Positions 24,190 through 36,100 of a DNA stretch of 64,000 nucleotides are shown here, in pieces; the stretch's first letter is position 1; every line of letters begins with the position of its first letter. Source of the DNA: Tigriopus japonicus (Eukaryota; Arthropoda; Copepoda; Harpacticoida; Harpacticidae); assembly GCA_010645155.1 (NCBI GenBank), contig CM021323.1, forward strand, positions 8,478,784-8,542,783. Direction: 5' to 3'. The notes beneath the pieces were generated by a model. It was not told the DNA's origin. It was given only the letters and a program-made list of their open reading frames with translations, and searched no databases. The translations under genes and the position numbers were made by a program.

Positions 24190-24585
24190 AGGGATATTTA
24201 TTTATTTCTTGGAATAGTTGAGTGGCTTCAATTCTAATTGAGTTAGGCTAAGTTGGGCCTCATCAGGCTAAGTTTGATTAGATATAATTTACAATCTTGG
24301 AATTTTTCCAAACTGAGATGATCTGGTAGAATTTTAGAGGGAGAACACATGGTGTCATGGTTAGCGCAGTTTTTTTATCATGAGAAAGGTCCCACAATCA
24401 ATTCTCCTTTCCGGCCTTGCTCAAGGAACTTTTAGACGTTAATCCACACCCACAGACGGAGAACCATTCTGATACCTGACTTGAAATTGGTTATCGGAAA
24501 TATTTGAATGATGTGATGGCTGGCTTTGCTGGCTGGGCGAAGCTCAACCATCTGATTCCAGCACCAACTGTCCCCCCAAAAAATC
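24190..24585 (+). repeat. composite tRNA-derived SINE, copy 2
   Basis: Same order as at 6.75 kb: body with GAGTTAGGCTAAGTTGGGCC, tRNA-like head at 24,339-24,412 (GGGAGAACAC..., GGTTAGCGCAGT), then the 3' body with CACACCCACAGACGGAGAAC at about 24,446. It lacks the first tRNA head seen at 6,679. The open frames on both strands around it are incidental. Confidence 0.65.
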
Positions 24586-24599
24586 CTCGAACATCTTTG

Positions 24600-24800
24600 T
24601 TATGAATATATCATATTTTATTTTCAGTTCAATCAAACATCGGCTTCCATAAATATGAACACTCAAAGCTCAAGACATAATCCTTCAAGCAGAAAAAATG
24701 AGGTAGCCCTATTCTGGAAAGGTTTCGTGACCAAAGGGCGAGCTGATTCATTTAATGCACTCTATAGTACCTAGCCTTGAGAAGGCATATGTTTTCACTG
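24600..24800. mobile_element. degenerate partial copy of the long foldback element
   Basis: Central segments match the foldback copies at 49,989, 59,353 and 63,487: a TCAGTTCAATCAAACATCGG segment, AAAGGGCGAGCTGATTCATT, and GAGAAGGCATA...TTTTCACT. The outer ends with CACTGGACTGGGAGGC are missing. Confidence 0.5.
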
Positions 24801-27286
24801 AAAGATTCAATTGCCCTAAAAATAAAAAGCAAGGTGTCAAGTGAAAGGGACGCAATCAACTTATTTTTACTGGAAAATCATAGTTTTTCTCCTAGGCCTC
24901 TTTGTCCAGACGATTCAGTGGTATTTTCAGTGTGTCCCCGAGCTTCAATTCGGTTACCGTTCTAGTTCAGAAGAGTACTGCTAAAATAGACCCTCGCCTC
25001 GAAAATCATCACTCATTTCCAGCGTTTGGGAGGCAATGCAATCTTCCATGAGGGGATAAAACAGCTCTGGGATCAAGAATGAAAGAGGGTCGCGAGAATG
25101 CGGATATGGCTTCCATGAACTGACGAAAAAAATGCATTTCATAATTCTGGCAATATCCCCCATAAAGACGGCGAGACTCAGTGGAAATGCAAGAACTCTT
25201 GAGGTTCATCATTGTTTATTTTTTGGATCTCCAAACGAAAGAGGTCGAGAGAAAATTGGTTTCGGATGTTCTATATTCACATGGTTTTCACAGTGGGACA
25301 TTTTTTGATGATTTGCTTTTGAGATAATCCAGACATGAGACTGGAACATCGAGTGGATCAGGGGTGGAAGAAGAGTATGTCCATATACCTCATTAACCTT
25401 ATGGACAATAGACTGAGAATGCTTTTATCCATCTTTCCCACGGCCAAAGTATTATCCTCTCCCGTTACTTATTCCAAAAAGGAACTTGTCAACGATGGCT
25501 GTGTTATGCTATTATTGAAGGCGGTAAAAATCGATGCCCAAACAAAATTTTTGTTTCGTTTTTCTAATGTAAGGAGGACATTTTTTTGGAAATATGGGAA
25601 CAATTCAAAGGTGAACTTCTATAGTGGCATCGAGAAAGAAAGAAGGATGTAAGCAAAATCGAGGCAAAAAATTCCATGGTGCCCTCAAGGTTTTGAACAA
25701 ACGGACGTTTTTTTCATGTTTTTTACTTTACGTGACTAAGTTGTAAACAAAAACAGAGGATGATTTGAGAAAGTTGTTAATAAGATAAATAGCAAAAGTT
25801 GATCTTAGGTTAGGGAAAGAAAAAAAAAACCACCTGTCAATACGGAACTTGCCAAATGAACTTATGGGTAAGGACGGGCAAACAGATTTTGGTCACATAA
25901 TCACATATATTTGACTTTTTGCGTTTTCTACCCTTAACTTACCCTTTTTTCACAATTTTTTCGCGATTTTACGCTATCAAGAAGCGCACTTTACAATCTG
26001 TACAGCTAGAGTAAGAATAGTGTAAATCTCATTGAATATTGGACTTTTTGTTTTTGGAGAGCACAGTTTTTTTTACAAAATGTAAGACTGTTTCCGGCCA
26101 ACAACAACATTTTTTTACTTCTGGTAATTTTATCTTGAAGACGGCTTTTTTAGGCTAGGATTGGTTAGCAATCAAGACCTAAAATTTTGCTCTTGAAGAT
26201 CGAAAAATGCCAAGCATAAGAAAAGAAGGTATCAAAGCCTCTATAAATGAGACATATCTAGTTGATCAAAATGAAATATATTTAAAGAATTCAGTTTTTT
26301 GCAATATTTGAAACTAGTTTGCGATTTTGACTTTGTCCTGCGCTTTATCTTGAGACTTTGGGAAACTTGAAGCTTTCGTTGATTGGCGGGTTTTTCCTGT
26401 CCCTACTTTTTTTATAGAACTAAAAAAATATATTTATTGCGAGGGTTTCCCAAAATTCCCCAAAATTTATCAAGCTTCTCAGCAACTAAACATAAAACTT
26501 CCCTCTTTAGTTTCTTCGAAGCAACCTGATCACTTTTTAATACGTTAGTGTCCTCATCAAAGATTTTCACATAATTAAGCATGGCTGTGCAATGGTGCTC
26601 AACGACTAACACAATAAATGGAAATTGTAAGGACATGCAATCTATAAAAAAAGAAAAAAACAGGACAAAAAATGTCTGTTCAAATGTTGGTACGGTGGAT
26701 ATTGAAATTGGAGTTATAATGTTTTGCGTTTGATGAGAAAAAAAATGTGTTCGAAAAAACTCATCCTTCTCCCTTAAATGTTTTTTTCAAAGCTGATTGA
26801 AACCTTTTAAGTATTTGCGTAAGTAATCGACCTCCGTTTAATGTTTATTATGCTTATTATATGAGAGCAGGTTTAGGCCCAAAAAAGTGAATTGTTAATG
26901 CTGGACTGAAAAATAATATTTTTTGGATATTGCACTTCTATAAAAGAGGGTTTCCACCTTTAAGTAATCTTTTTTCCACATGATCTAACTTGAGTATCTA
27001 ATCAATAATTACGCCGCCAACATCAAACGCATCCGAGCCAAAAATAACTAAAACTAAGAGACAACAAAAATGTCTTTGATTTGCCTAATTTTACAACAAT
27101 TGATTATTCCAATAACATCACTTAAACCAAATGTAGGCCAATCCAAAATATTCCATCAACGGCGAGGATTTATGAAGGACTTGTTTAACCTGGACCATTC
27201 AAGCAATTGCAAAAACCAAGATTGTTGTAGCATGACCGAGTGTTGTTGAACGATTAGTTGTTTATTGTCTTGGAGACACAGATATA

Positions 27287-27690
27287 CAGAGTTGTCACGA
27301 ATTAGAGTCCCCTACCAAATCAAGAATCATTCGTGACACATATTATTTGTGATTACATTGTAGTAACACCATTTGAAGAAAAGAGTTTAAGAATACTCAG
27401 GCAAAGTATAAATGGAATTCATCGCCCCTTTACAAAACTAAGATTTTGCATTCAAGAACGGCTCCCTCGCTCAAGGTACGCACGCTCTATTATCAATAAA
27501 CACTTTGAAAAATACTTTGAGCGCCAATTAGAAGGACTAAAATTGCCGAAATTCATAAGACGACAAAAACAAGGAGTTGGGTATACACCTGTATTTTTTA
27601 AAGTCGTTTAGACCTTAAATTAACTATATCGTCTCCTTTTGTCGCAATTTGTCATCAAAGTTTTTGGGACTCCAAATTAAAACAACCCTG
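27287..27690 (+). mobile_element. TA-flanked non-autonomous element, copy 2 (~404 bp)
   Basis: Flanked by TA; ends CAGAGTTGTCACGAATTAG and GGGACTCCAAATTAAAACAA-CCCTG. It differs from copy 1 by point changes and a 6-nt in-frame length difference near 27,505. A 92-codon frame remains open (27,333-27,611). The transposase source is not in the window. Confidence 0.78.
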
Positions 27691-28509
27691 TACTGTATAT
27701 ACATAGTAGATTGACTAGTGAGAGCACGAGAATTGAATGGAGAGCATGGTTGGTAAACTACAATTCTTAATGACAGCCAGGTCCCTTGGATAAATACATG
27801 CCAGAACCCCCTCAAAAATATGCCAAACCGGGCAAAAAAAGGCCAAATTACTAGCACAAAACATGCCAGAAAACACATCAGACTATTGCAATATAAATCG
27901 TTCTATAGTTAATAAAATAATCGCGTTTTTGGCATTTTGTCCGTTAAAAGCTTTTTTCAAAACATATTTTTCTTTTAAAGCGAAAGAAAACAAAAAATAG
28001 AGGCCTTTTGCAAAGTCGCGTGCAAAGTTCATTGTCGCGAAAGAAAATGAAAATTTCGAGTTTTGAAGGTTTTGTCAAAATAGCTCAAAATAATATGTCA
28101 TATGTATAAAAGGTATCTCTGTTACTGTACGTATGTCTTCGAGAGCATTCATGGGGCTTTTCTTAACCAACGATTTGAGGTCAGCTGTAGCGGGTGTAGA
28201 GGTTTTACGTCCGTTCTGAGAGCACCTCCAAAGCCAAGGGAGTCGAGGTTAGTTCGATCAATACAGTCCTCCTCTCTTCTTTATCGGGCTCCTTCATTGT
28301 CCAATTTGTTGCCCATTACCATTAGTCTTCGTCGGGAATATGTAGGAGCTGATCCTTGAACAGCATTTAAAGTAGGGTTGGACAAATTTATTCTATTAAA
28401 ACTATTCAAGGGTTGTACAGATCTGCCTAAACTAATTCGTTGGTAAATCAAATTTTATAAGTGTTAATTTTATATTTTTAATTTATCCAGTTACGATTAT
28501 GATTAATTC

Positions 28510-28545
28510 TCGCTACAAGGAATCCCATTCCTTGTAGCAGTAATA
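28510..28545. repeat. 12-bp-arm palindrome, isolated SINE tail
   Basis: GCTACAAGGAAT-CCC-ATTCCTTGTAGC is a perfect inverted repeat with a 3-nt loop, followed by AGTAATAAAAATTT. The same palindrome and AATAAAAA tail ends the dimeric SINE at 29.84 kb, and a variant is at 1,506, so this is probably a 5'-truncated SINE copy. Confidence 0.6.
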
Positions 28546-29337
28546 AAAATTTACAACCCACCCAAAAACATATCTCTAAAAATGCACCGAAATTAAGGTT
28601 TTTGGAAAACATATTTAATTTTTTTTACAGCATACTTTGTTTTGTGATCAAGCTTTTGTAGTCCATACCTTGTCCATTAATTGTGCCGAAGGTTAGAGTT
28701 TAATCCTAAGTGTGTTCACCTTCAAAACTTAACTCTTTGGAATCAAAAGCTGTGTCTTTCAATGCAAATATTTACCAATATAATCGTATATAGTGGTGCA
28801 ATCAAAAAAAAAGTGTCGCTTTTTGTTTGATTGTAAAAAACTGCTTTTTTTACATAGGGCTTACAACTCAAAGCAATTTTGGTATAAGCCATGCATAAAA
28901 GGGAAAGAAACCTACTACATAAACTGGGTCACTTTGTACTAACGTGCACTCTACGTCTTGAACTTTGAGAGTCAATAATAATAACTCTTGACACACTAAT
29001 ATTGTGAAACTTGTAGAAAATATCCCTCTACATAACTTTGACTTCATTGAAGTCTAGGTAACAGTTTCACAAAGTTTATATGTCATGAGTAGTTCTTGTT
29101 ATGTTATGGTATGTAACAATACTTTGCGACAACCCTGTACTCACGAACTTCCTTGTCTAATCAACAAGATCAAATGAATTCAAAGCAGAGAATCGGATAT
29201 AATAAAACTACTTAAGATTCCATGAATGACTAGTGGAGCCGAAAACCTCTCTTATCTAAATTGAACACGATTGGAGATTTTCCTTGCCTCATCATGATAA
29301 TACACAAGCGGGTGTGACTGACATCTTTGGTTGCTAG

Positions 29338-29607
29338 TTGAAACATAAGCAGTGCTTCCATTTTTCTCACATGAATGTCAGGCAAGAAACGTCATCCTCC
29401 TCAATTCTTAAAAACGTGTTTGTAAGCGGCCAGAGTTCTGTCGCTGATGAAGACTTCTGGAAAGACTTTTGGGTAGATGGAAGAACAATCTCAAAAAGTG
29501 TTTCCACAGGTTGCTCCAATGTAACTCGTCGAGAAGTAGACAATTTGATTGAAGCTCTTTTTGTGTTTCTGACTCAAGACGACAAATTCACCACAAAGGA
29601 AAAATAG
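29338..29607 (+). CDS. possible coding exon or gene relic, unknown
   Basis: An open frame whose first ATG is at about 29,371 has balanced composition, unlike the AT-biased shadow frames nearby. It contains SSVADEDFWKDFWVDGRTIS and a helical REVDNLIEALFVFL, and stops at TAG 29,607 immediately before GTTAG. No acceptor or partner exon was found and I do not recognise the family. It may be a single-exon gene, a retrocopy fragment or chance. Confidence 0.3.
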   Translation: MKHKQCFHFSHMNVRQETSSSSILKNVFVSGQSSVADEDFWKDFWVDGRTISKSVSTGCSNVTRREVDNLIEALFVFLTQDDKFTTKEK

Positions 29608-29839
29608 GTTAGATTACTTTAAATGTAAGCTTGATCCTGGTTTGCAATTTTTCAGAGCTCGATCACGTTTTAAGGAGTTTTAGAATTTGGGTTATCTGAA
29701 ATATCTTTTATATTTTTGGGGGGGTTGGTTGCGGTTTTTTACTTCTATAACGATTGTGATTCCTTGTAAAAAATAAATTGTAAATAAAATGATTTAAACA
29801 AGTATTAACACTTAATTTATAAGATTTTTTTTTTTTGTT

Positions 29840-30146
29840 GTTGTCGTTGCGGATTTTTTATTACCGCTACAAGGAATGCGATTCCCTGTAAATTGAAGGA
29901 TTTCTCCCGACAGCTTCAATTCGATCCCCAACAGGATTCGAACCTACGCCGTCTGGGGATGCACTTACACTCGGCACTTAAAAGAACGCATTTGTACGCG
30001 CGGCCACTCTGGCTTCCTTAAAAGGATTTCTCCCGACAGCTTCAATCCGACCCCCAACAGGATTCGAACCTACGCCGTCTGGGGATGCACTTACACTCGG
30101 CACTTTTAAGAACGCGCTAGTACGCGTGGCCACTCTGGCTTCCTTA
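29840..30146 (-). repeat. tandem-dimeric tRNA-derived SINE with palindromic tail
   Basis: Read on the minus strand, two near-identical units of about 123 bp (30,144-30,021 and 30,020-29,898) each begin GGAAGCCAGAGTGGCC (A box) and contain a perfect B box GGTTCGAATCC. Extra bases between the boxes suggest a class II (Leu/Ser-like) tRNA ancestor. Each ends GCTGTCGGGAGAAATCC. After the second unit come a palindrome around ACAGGGAATCGCATTCC, TAATAAAAAATCC and an A-rich tail. Neither unit has matching acceptor ends, so these are not functional tRNAs. Confidence 0.75.
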
Positions 30147-30587
30147 GAGCGCTTTTTGTGAAAAAGAAAACATAAATAGAAAAAGCTTTACACTTTAAGT
30201 TCAGTATAGTTCAATTCATTGACAAGATTGGTTTTGTGATATATTCAAAATGAATAGTTCAAGATTGATTCAAAAGTGGAGGATAATGGTAAAAATTGTT
30301 TGACAATGGGGAAAGATCACACAAACTACCTTCCTTTAAAAGTGATGTCAAAATCTGTTTTTTTTGAATTTGAAACTGGAACCTTAATCTCATTTAGTTT
30401 GTTAAGGCGTCTATGGAAACTAAACGCTTTTGTACAAACTCATTTCCAAATATTACCTTTCAACGATATCTTTGGAATTCGGCTTGAAAAGATGAAACAC
30501 GTCAGTTTCCGTAAGAGGTCGCTTTTCAAGCTTTCATTCTTTTGCAAAAGCGCTTTGGTAGAGGTGACCGGGTTCTGCAATTTTGAC

Positions 30588-30840
30588 TTCGACGCCGACA
30601 CCGACATGTTAACGTCAACACTGGTACTGACCAAATTGTCAAAAGCGACACTGATATCGACCTCGACACCGACACCGGCTTTGAACGAGTTTATTTAGTA
30701 TTTTTTCGTTTTTCAAAAAAAATCTTGTAGGGTCTCGTCACAAAATACCGGTGTCGGCACTGAAAACAAAAGTTGGAAAAAATGGTGTCGGTGTCGAGGT
30801 GTCGACTCCGACACCGGCTTCACGACCATCCCTAAACCTC
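30588..30840. repeat. degenerate GACACC/GGTGTCG array
   Basis: Two blocks of degenerate hexamers, CGACACCGACACCGGC-like at 30,588-30,680 and GGTGTCGGTGTCGAGGTGTC at about 30,783, face each other across an AT-rich centre and end in CATCCCTAAAC. The pattern resembles the array at 14,270. The 140-codon plus-strand frame over the left part is likely incidental. Confidence 0.5.
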
Positions 30841-32424
30841 TAGTCAAGTCTAAGTGTATGACCAAACATCAGAGCCTTGATATCTTGCGCTTTTTGGGGT
30901 CATAAAATATTGAAATGTTGAGCTTTTAAGTACAAAATTGCGCTTTTTGGGGTCTGATTGGCGCGAAATTCTTGACCAATTACGTAATAAATTGCACAAT
31001 TTTTCAAAAAAATGGGTTTTTTTTACTTGATCTATCTGGAAGCACTGCCAAATAAAAAAAGACAGCTTTCACTGTCGGTAAATAGAGTGTTAGTCTTTTT
31101 AATTCAAAAATTAACTTCGTCTGAGTCCGTGTCTGTTTTGGCCCATGGGACAACCTACTTTATATCTCAGACTACCTTTTGAGCTAATTCTGTAATGGAG
31201 CAGACTTGGAGGGCTCCTAACCAAAAAACATGGGAGCATCCTTTCTCTTGGGTGTGATTTCCCTTGAGGTGTTACTTTCAATTTCACAAAGGAACTTAAA
31301 ATTACCATTGGGATGGCAATTCACTTTCCACCTTGGTAACAAATAACACCAGTCACTGCTGCAGCTCTTCAAATTTTGCACAGAAGGTTTCAAATACGCC
31401 TCTTTTCATCGAGTGTGGTAAAGATAATATGCGTGATAATGGACAAAAACAATATTTTTATATTGATATGATATTATTGAGAAAATCTTCATCCGACAAT
31501 TTCTATGGCGAGGAAGAATTAATATAAACATGTTTCATCGTTGTTTTCTGATTTAGAACATTTTACAAACCCAAAGTTTTTTATATTACATGTATTTTCT
31601 AAATTTAATGAACACGCGTTTTGGAAGACCTGCATAAGCATTTCAACCATAATATATAAAAACAAATTAGTTAGGTTTAACATTAGATGGTTTAGCTTCA
31701 AACATAACATCAACCTGAGGAATTTGGCGCCGTTCGATGATTAGAAAGTTAGCTACAATCCCAATTTAGGTATTTCTATTTTTCAGCCACAAAAATCATT
31801 TTAAATGTATAAAATTTATTCCTGTGGCATTTCCTATTTATTTTGAAAATCTTGGAACTTAAAGTTAGTGATGAACCGAATGGTTTCAGCCGGAATATTT
31901 TTTTTTCAATATGTCCGAGTATATGTAAGTAATAAAGTAGTGGAACACAGAAAAATGAAAAACAAAAATGACCCTATGAAATGAAATATCAAATCTTGAA
32001 AACTATTTCTACCATAACGCGATGGTCATTTATTGTTCTTGCAAAAAAACTCAAATTCAGGTTGACACTCGAGCTTTATTAGAGCACGGGTTAAAAGTTC
32101 GTATTTCAAACGAATAAAAGTTATTTTGGCTGTTGTGTTCCTAAAACATTTTCATGTTTATTTATTTTTTGGCACATTCTGGAAACTCCAAAGGGAATTT
32201 TTGTGTTCTTCAAACCCGAAGGAACTTTACTGATATTTGAATCTCACCTACGAAAAAAGTTGTCCATTTTTTCTTAAAGTGAATGAACGAGTCCAAAAAT
32301 ATTTGCCCTAAAACTAAGAACAAAAATTTGCCTGATAAAAAACACACCAAATAAATTTGGCTTCCTAAGTGAAAAATTTCAAAGATTTTTCTTCCATTTT
32401 TAGCTACAAATTTTTTTGCACGTA

Positions 32425-32834
32425 CAGTCAGGAGCAAAAGTATTCGTAACCCCGAAAATTTTATTGATTTTTAAATGATACTCGATTTTTGAAAAATACA
32501 TTTACGAACCATTTTGCTCCTTAGTTATTCTTTTATCATTTAAAAGCTATGATACTTTTCTTTTTAAAAATTTACAAGATTTTGGTTAAAAAACTGCTCA
32601 GAACATGTTTTAGACCAAGAGCAAAAGTATTCGTAACATTTTGTCAATAGTTTATTGAATGCCCTTTTTGCTGAATTACACTTAAGAGACGTTTTTTATA
32701 ATCATTTACAAGATTTTTACATACATCTGAAGGAATGTTAGCCCATTCTTCATAACAGATTTGCTCCAGTTCGTCAATTGTCTTTGGATATTTTGGTTTT
32801 CTCGTCACGTTACAAATACTTTTGCTCCTGACTG
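32425..32834 (-). mobile_element. internally deleted Tc1-family element
   Basis: TA-flanked ends are inverted repeats of about 28 bp (CAGTCAGGAGCAAAAGTATT and its complement). A second direct copy of AGAGCAAAAGTATTCGTAAC lies inside at about 32,619, an IR/DR-like layout. The element holds only the last part of a transposase on the minus strand. It is about 410 bp, far below a full Tc1 element. Confidence 0.88.
32644..32817 (-). pseudogene. Tc1-family transposase, C-terminal remnant
   Basis: The minus-strand frame contains TIDELEQICYEEWANIPSDV, then a CKNLV...KKRLLSVIQQKG stretch and a terminal tyrosine before TGA. This is the conserved end of Tc1-family transposases, after the catalytic DDE region. 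The catalytic domain and the DNA-binding N-terminus are missing, so it cannot transpose itself. Confidence 0.82.
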
Positions 32835-33122
32835 TATGTATAAAAACCTTTTGTTAGGCCATTTATTTCAATTTATTTGCACCCCATATAAATGACCGCT
32901 GCTTCTGGAAAAATCGTCTTGAGAGCAAAAATTGGACTTCAAGAATGTCATATTAGAAATGTGCCTCCGTCTTAACACACAGCAACAAATAGTTGGAGAA
33001 CTCTAACTTGTATGACACTTAATTTTCAAAAGCAATTGATAGTGGACGACGTGACATGATTCCTATTTAATTGTTCTTTGACACTAAGTAGACAAGGGAG
33101 TTTTACACATTCCACAATATCT

Positions 33123-36100
33123 TCAAGCAAGTTCCAAAGCTTCTGTGTAAGTAGGGAGACCATCGTCTGTGTTTTCTTCGTCAGTTTCCACTTCCACTTG
33201 AATATCCGGTTCAGCGGTTTGTTCCTGTGTTTCCGATCCCGATTTGGCCTCACAAGCCTTGGATTGCTTTTTGCGTACAATCCTTGAATATTTTGGGGGT
33301 TCTGAATCCACTAAAACATGATATGCTGGCGGTGGTGTTTCCACAACTAATTTGATCATATAAAAAAGCTTTTTAAGAACCATGCCTTATTGTAAATGAA
33401 AAACGGGGGTGCAAATTACTAACACAGTAAGATTTTGCAATGGGGATAATAACGTATTGGTGCTTGAGAGACTGCTTTTTTTGTTTTTGAAATTAAAAAT
33501 CGGTACTGGGTTTCAAAAGTTTAGTCCATCTTTTAGTTATTTACCCCGTTTACAGTGAAACAAGCATTTTACCTGGGTTGTGAGGGACATGTTCCGAACC
33601 TCTTTGTTGGGATGACGAAATCCTCTCGGAGAATCTTTTCTCTATGTGAGTTTTTTCCGTAATTGACTGAAAAATGTATTTAGAAAGATTAGTATTTTGT
33701 GGAAAAAACGTTTGTCTTTACATATTAATTTGACGTACTTGAAGATTGTTCAGACCCTTGAGAACCATCGCGGAAAACCCAAGCAAGTTCAAGATCCATG
33801 CGAATCGCAGAAGGATGTCCAAGTAGAATGGAAGACTTCCGGATTTGGAAACATAGATCCGGACAATCTTCTCCGAACTAATTAGAGGGAATTTTAACGG
33901 AATTCCCATATTATAGCGCCCATAACGATTGGCGAAAGGCCTTTGTTGCCTTCGAATTGGATTCTGAAATTAAAGATGCGTTCATATTTTTAGGGCTGAT
34001 TTTACGAGGTTTTCAAGATACGGGACTAAATTTTCCGACGAAAACAAATGCTCCTGAACAGAATACTAACAAAATGTTTGTAAAGAAAGCATTCAAAATT
34101 TACGGAAACAGCTTCGTTATTTCACTCAAATGAGTCAATTTGGCAAATATTTTGCCACATTTTTGAGAGGCTAAATTTAGTTTGGCTCTTTTTCCATGGA
34201 TTATTGCACGGTTGCAACGCTCAAAATAGCTTGATTGCTCGATTATCCTCGTTAAAGGATTTTCAGAGTTAAATCTCCGAAAAATGCAAAAAAGGATTTG
34301 CTCAAATGTTTGGTCTCTGCTCTAAATATTAAACTTATTATCGTGGCTACTTGTGACAAAGAGTTAACGGGCGCTAGAGGTCGTTGTTCTTGCTCTTACG
34401 CTATGGTGAGCGTGCATTGATAAAACAATAAAGCGTGAAAAATGAATAAAAAAATTAAAAAAAAAGAAATACACCATAAACAAGTGGAACCTACTAAGAA
34501 AGAAAATGGAAAGGACGTTATACTTCCTAAGCATTAGGGGAGGCTTGGACGAAATTTGGAATTGACAAAATAATTAAAGCATGTTTCAAAAGTGTCAAAT
34601 GTAAAGCTGGAAATTCCAAAAATCCCCTATAAAAATACGAACACGCAACAAAACTTCCAAAGAGAGGAAAGATGACACATTTTGGAAAAAGGTCAACGGA
34701 AAAAGGATATTTGCCAATTTTGCAGCCAAAAAGGAAAATCGTAGGTTTTTTGCATACATTGGGCGGATGAAGATGAGAAAACATGTAGTAATCCTCTGTA
34801 TCCTCTAGAGTGATTGCTTGCATGTGCTCGGTCGAGAAATCCCATAAAAATAGCCGGAGATCATCCCTCGCCTCGATGGTTTTGGCCAGAGTAGATAAAG
34901 AGATTTGGAAAACCATCGCATCTCGATCAATGAACGATTGACCCACATCAGGGTAAACAGTGTTATCATACCTGAGGAGAAAGATATGTTTGAAAGTCCT
35001 AATCAAATGTTTCAAAAAATACTAATGAGATAGTAATGCGATTTTTAAATATTGATTTGAATGAAAATTGTATCTTTGTGAAAAGTACTGATGGGATATT
35101 CCAAGCTATCAAGCACTTCAATTCTTTCAAGCTGGGATTGTTTCAATTGCAGCTACCTCAAACCAAACCAAGCATCAATCTGTTTCAAGGTTCAAAGCTG
35201 AGCAGAAGACCTACAATTGGTAGCAGGGTTGCCAAGCTATTGACGGTCCCTTTTGCCTAAACTGTAAATTAGCAACCAAAACGTGCCATCTTGTATAGAA
35301 TTTGCCATTATTTTGCCAAATTTGTTAGGACATTTGCCATCTCAGTGGCCATTTACTCACAAGGGCCACCAAATTTTCCAAAAAAAATAGTGCATAAAAA
35401 TTTCGTATTTTTGTAATTATTTTGAGAAATAATACAACGAAAATCTGAAAACTGAATATTTTTGTTGTAACTAAAATTTGTAATGTCGGGCGAAAAGGGA
35501 ACACCATTGAATTTCCAAAAAGATTTATCAGAACAAGCAATTTTCCCACATTTTTTGTAATTTTAAGCACACAAATTTAAGCGTCTGCGTTATTCAGGGT
35601 TAATCCAATACATATGTGGACAAAAACTAACTTGTGGCTTCAAGAACGAGTTTAATAAAGCTGGTCTTGGTTTGCATGTTTGGTCACACTAACTGTCCGC
35701 TCAACAGTTGTGAGGGCGACATTTTTGTCATAAATTTAACCATTCTGCCCCGCTTGCCAAATGAGCCTGACTAAAGCTTGCACGCTATCTAGTGATTAAT
35801 AAATGATCTAAGACTTGAAAGTCCTTGCAAGCTTTCAGCACAACTGAAAATTGTTGCTTGACCAAAACTCGTTTTTAAGCAGCAGATTGTTCCCGTCAGT
35901 AATGAAAAGGAGATACCCACTACTGATGCGTTTCGAGTTGGCAGTGCTGCCATTTTTGATGGAGAATTGTTGTCCCTTATTCTGGCAAGCAAGGACCATT
36001 AAGGCAACACTATGCTGAAAGTCGAATTCAAAACATATCACATTTTACAACCCATTGAATTCGAAGCAAGTGACAAGAAAAACATTTGAAAAAACAACAT

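Larger units (their letters stand above)
13613..33122. other. long gene-poor, repeat-rich interval
   Basis: About 19.5 kb without a gene I can assemble. Mobile elements at 14.27, 14.86, 24.19, 24.60, 27.29, 28.51, 29.84, 30.59 and 32.4 kb are listed separately. Isolated frames without paired splice sites or family signal occur at 18,904-19,174, 21,215-21,403, 25,009-25,212 (minus), 25,335-25,652, 26,412-26,636 (minus) and 29,338-29,607; the last is the most protein-like. A local direct repeat (AAATGTATTATCAAATATAT-like, twice) lies at 16,600-16,675. Confidence 0.5.

Noticed and set aside
23835..24221. 128-codon plus-strand ORF
   Set aside because: No splice context or recognisable motif, and it ends inside a SINE; the overlapping frame is equally open.
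25009..25212. Minus-strand exon candidate (two overlapping open frames)
   Set aside because: Neither frame has matching acceptor and donor sites or a recognisable motif.
29117..29140. Right terminus of the TA-element family (GCGACAACCCTGTA)
   Set aside because: No matching left end was found upstream within the expected length.
30276..30698. 140-codon plus-strand ORF
   Set aside because: Much of it reads through a degenerate hexamer array, and the rest has phenylalanine/leucine-rich AT composition without splice sites or family signal.
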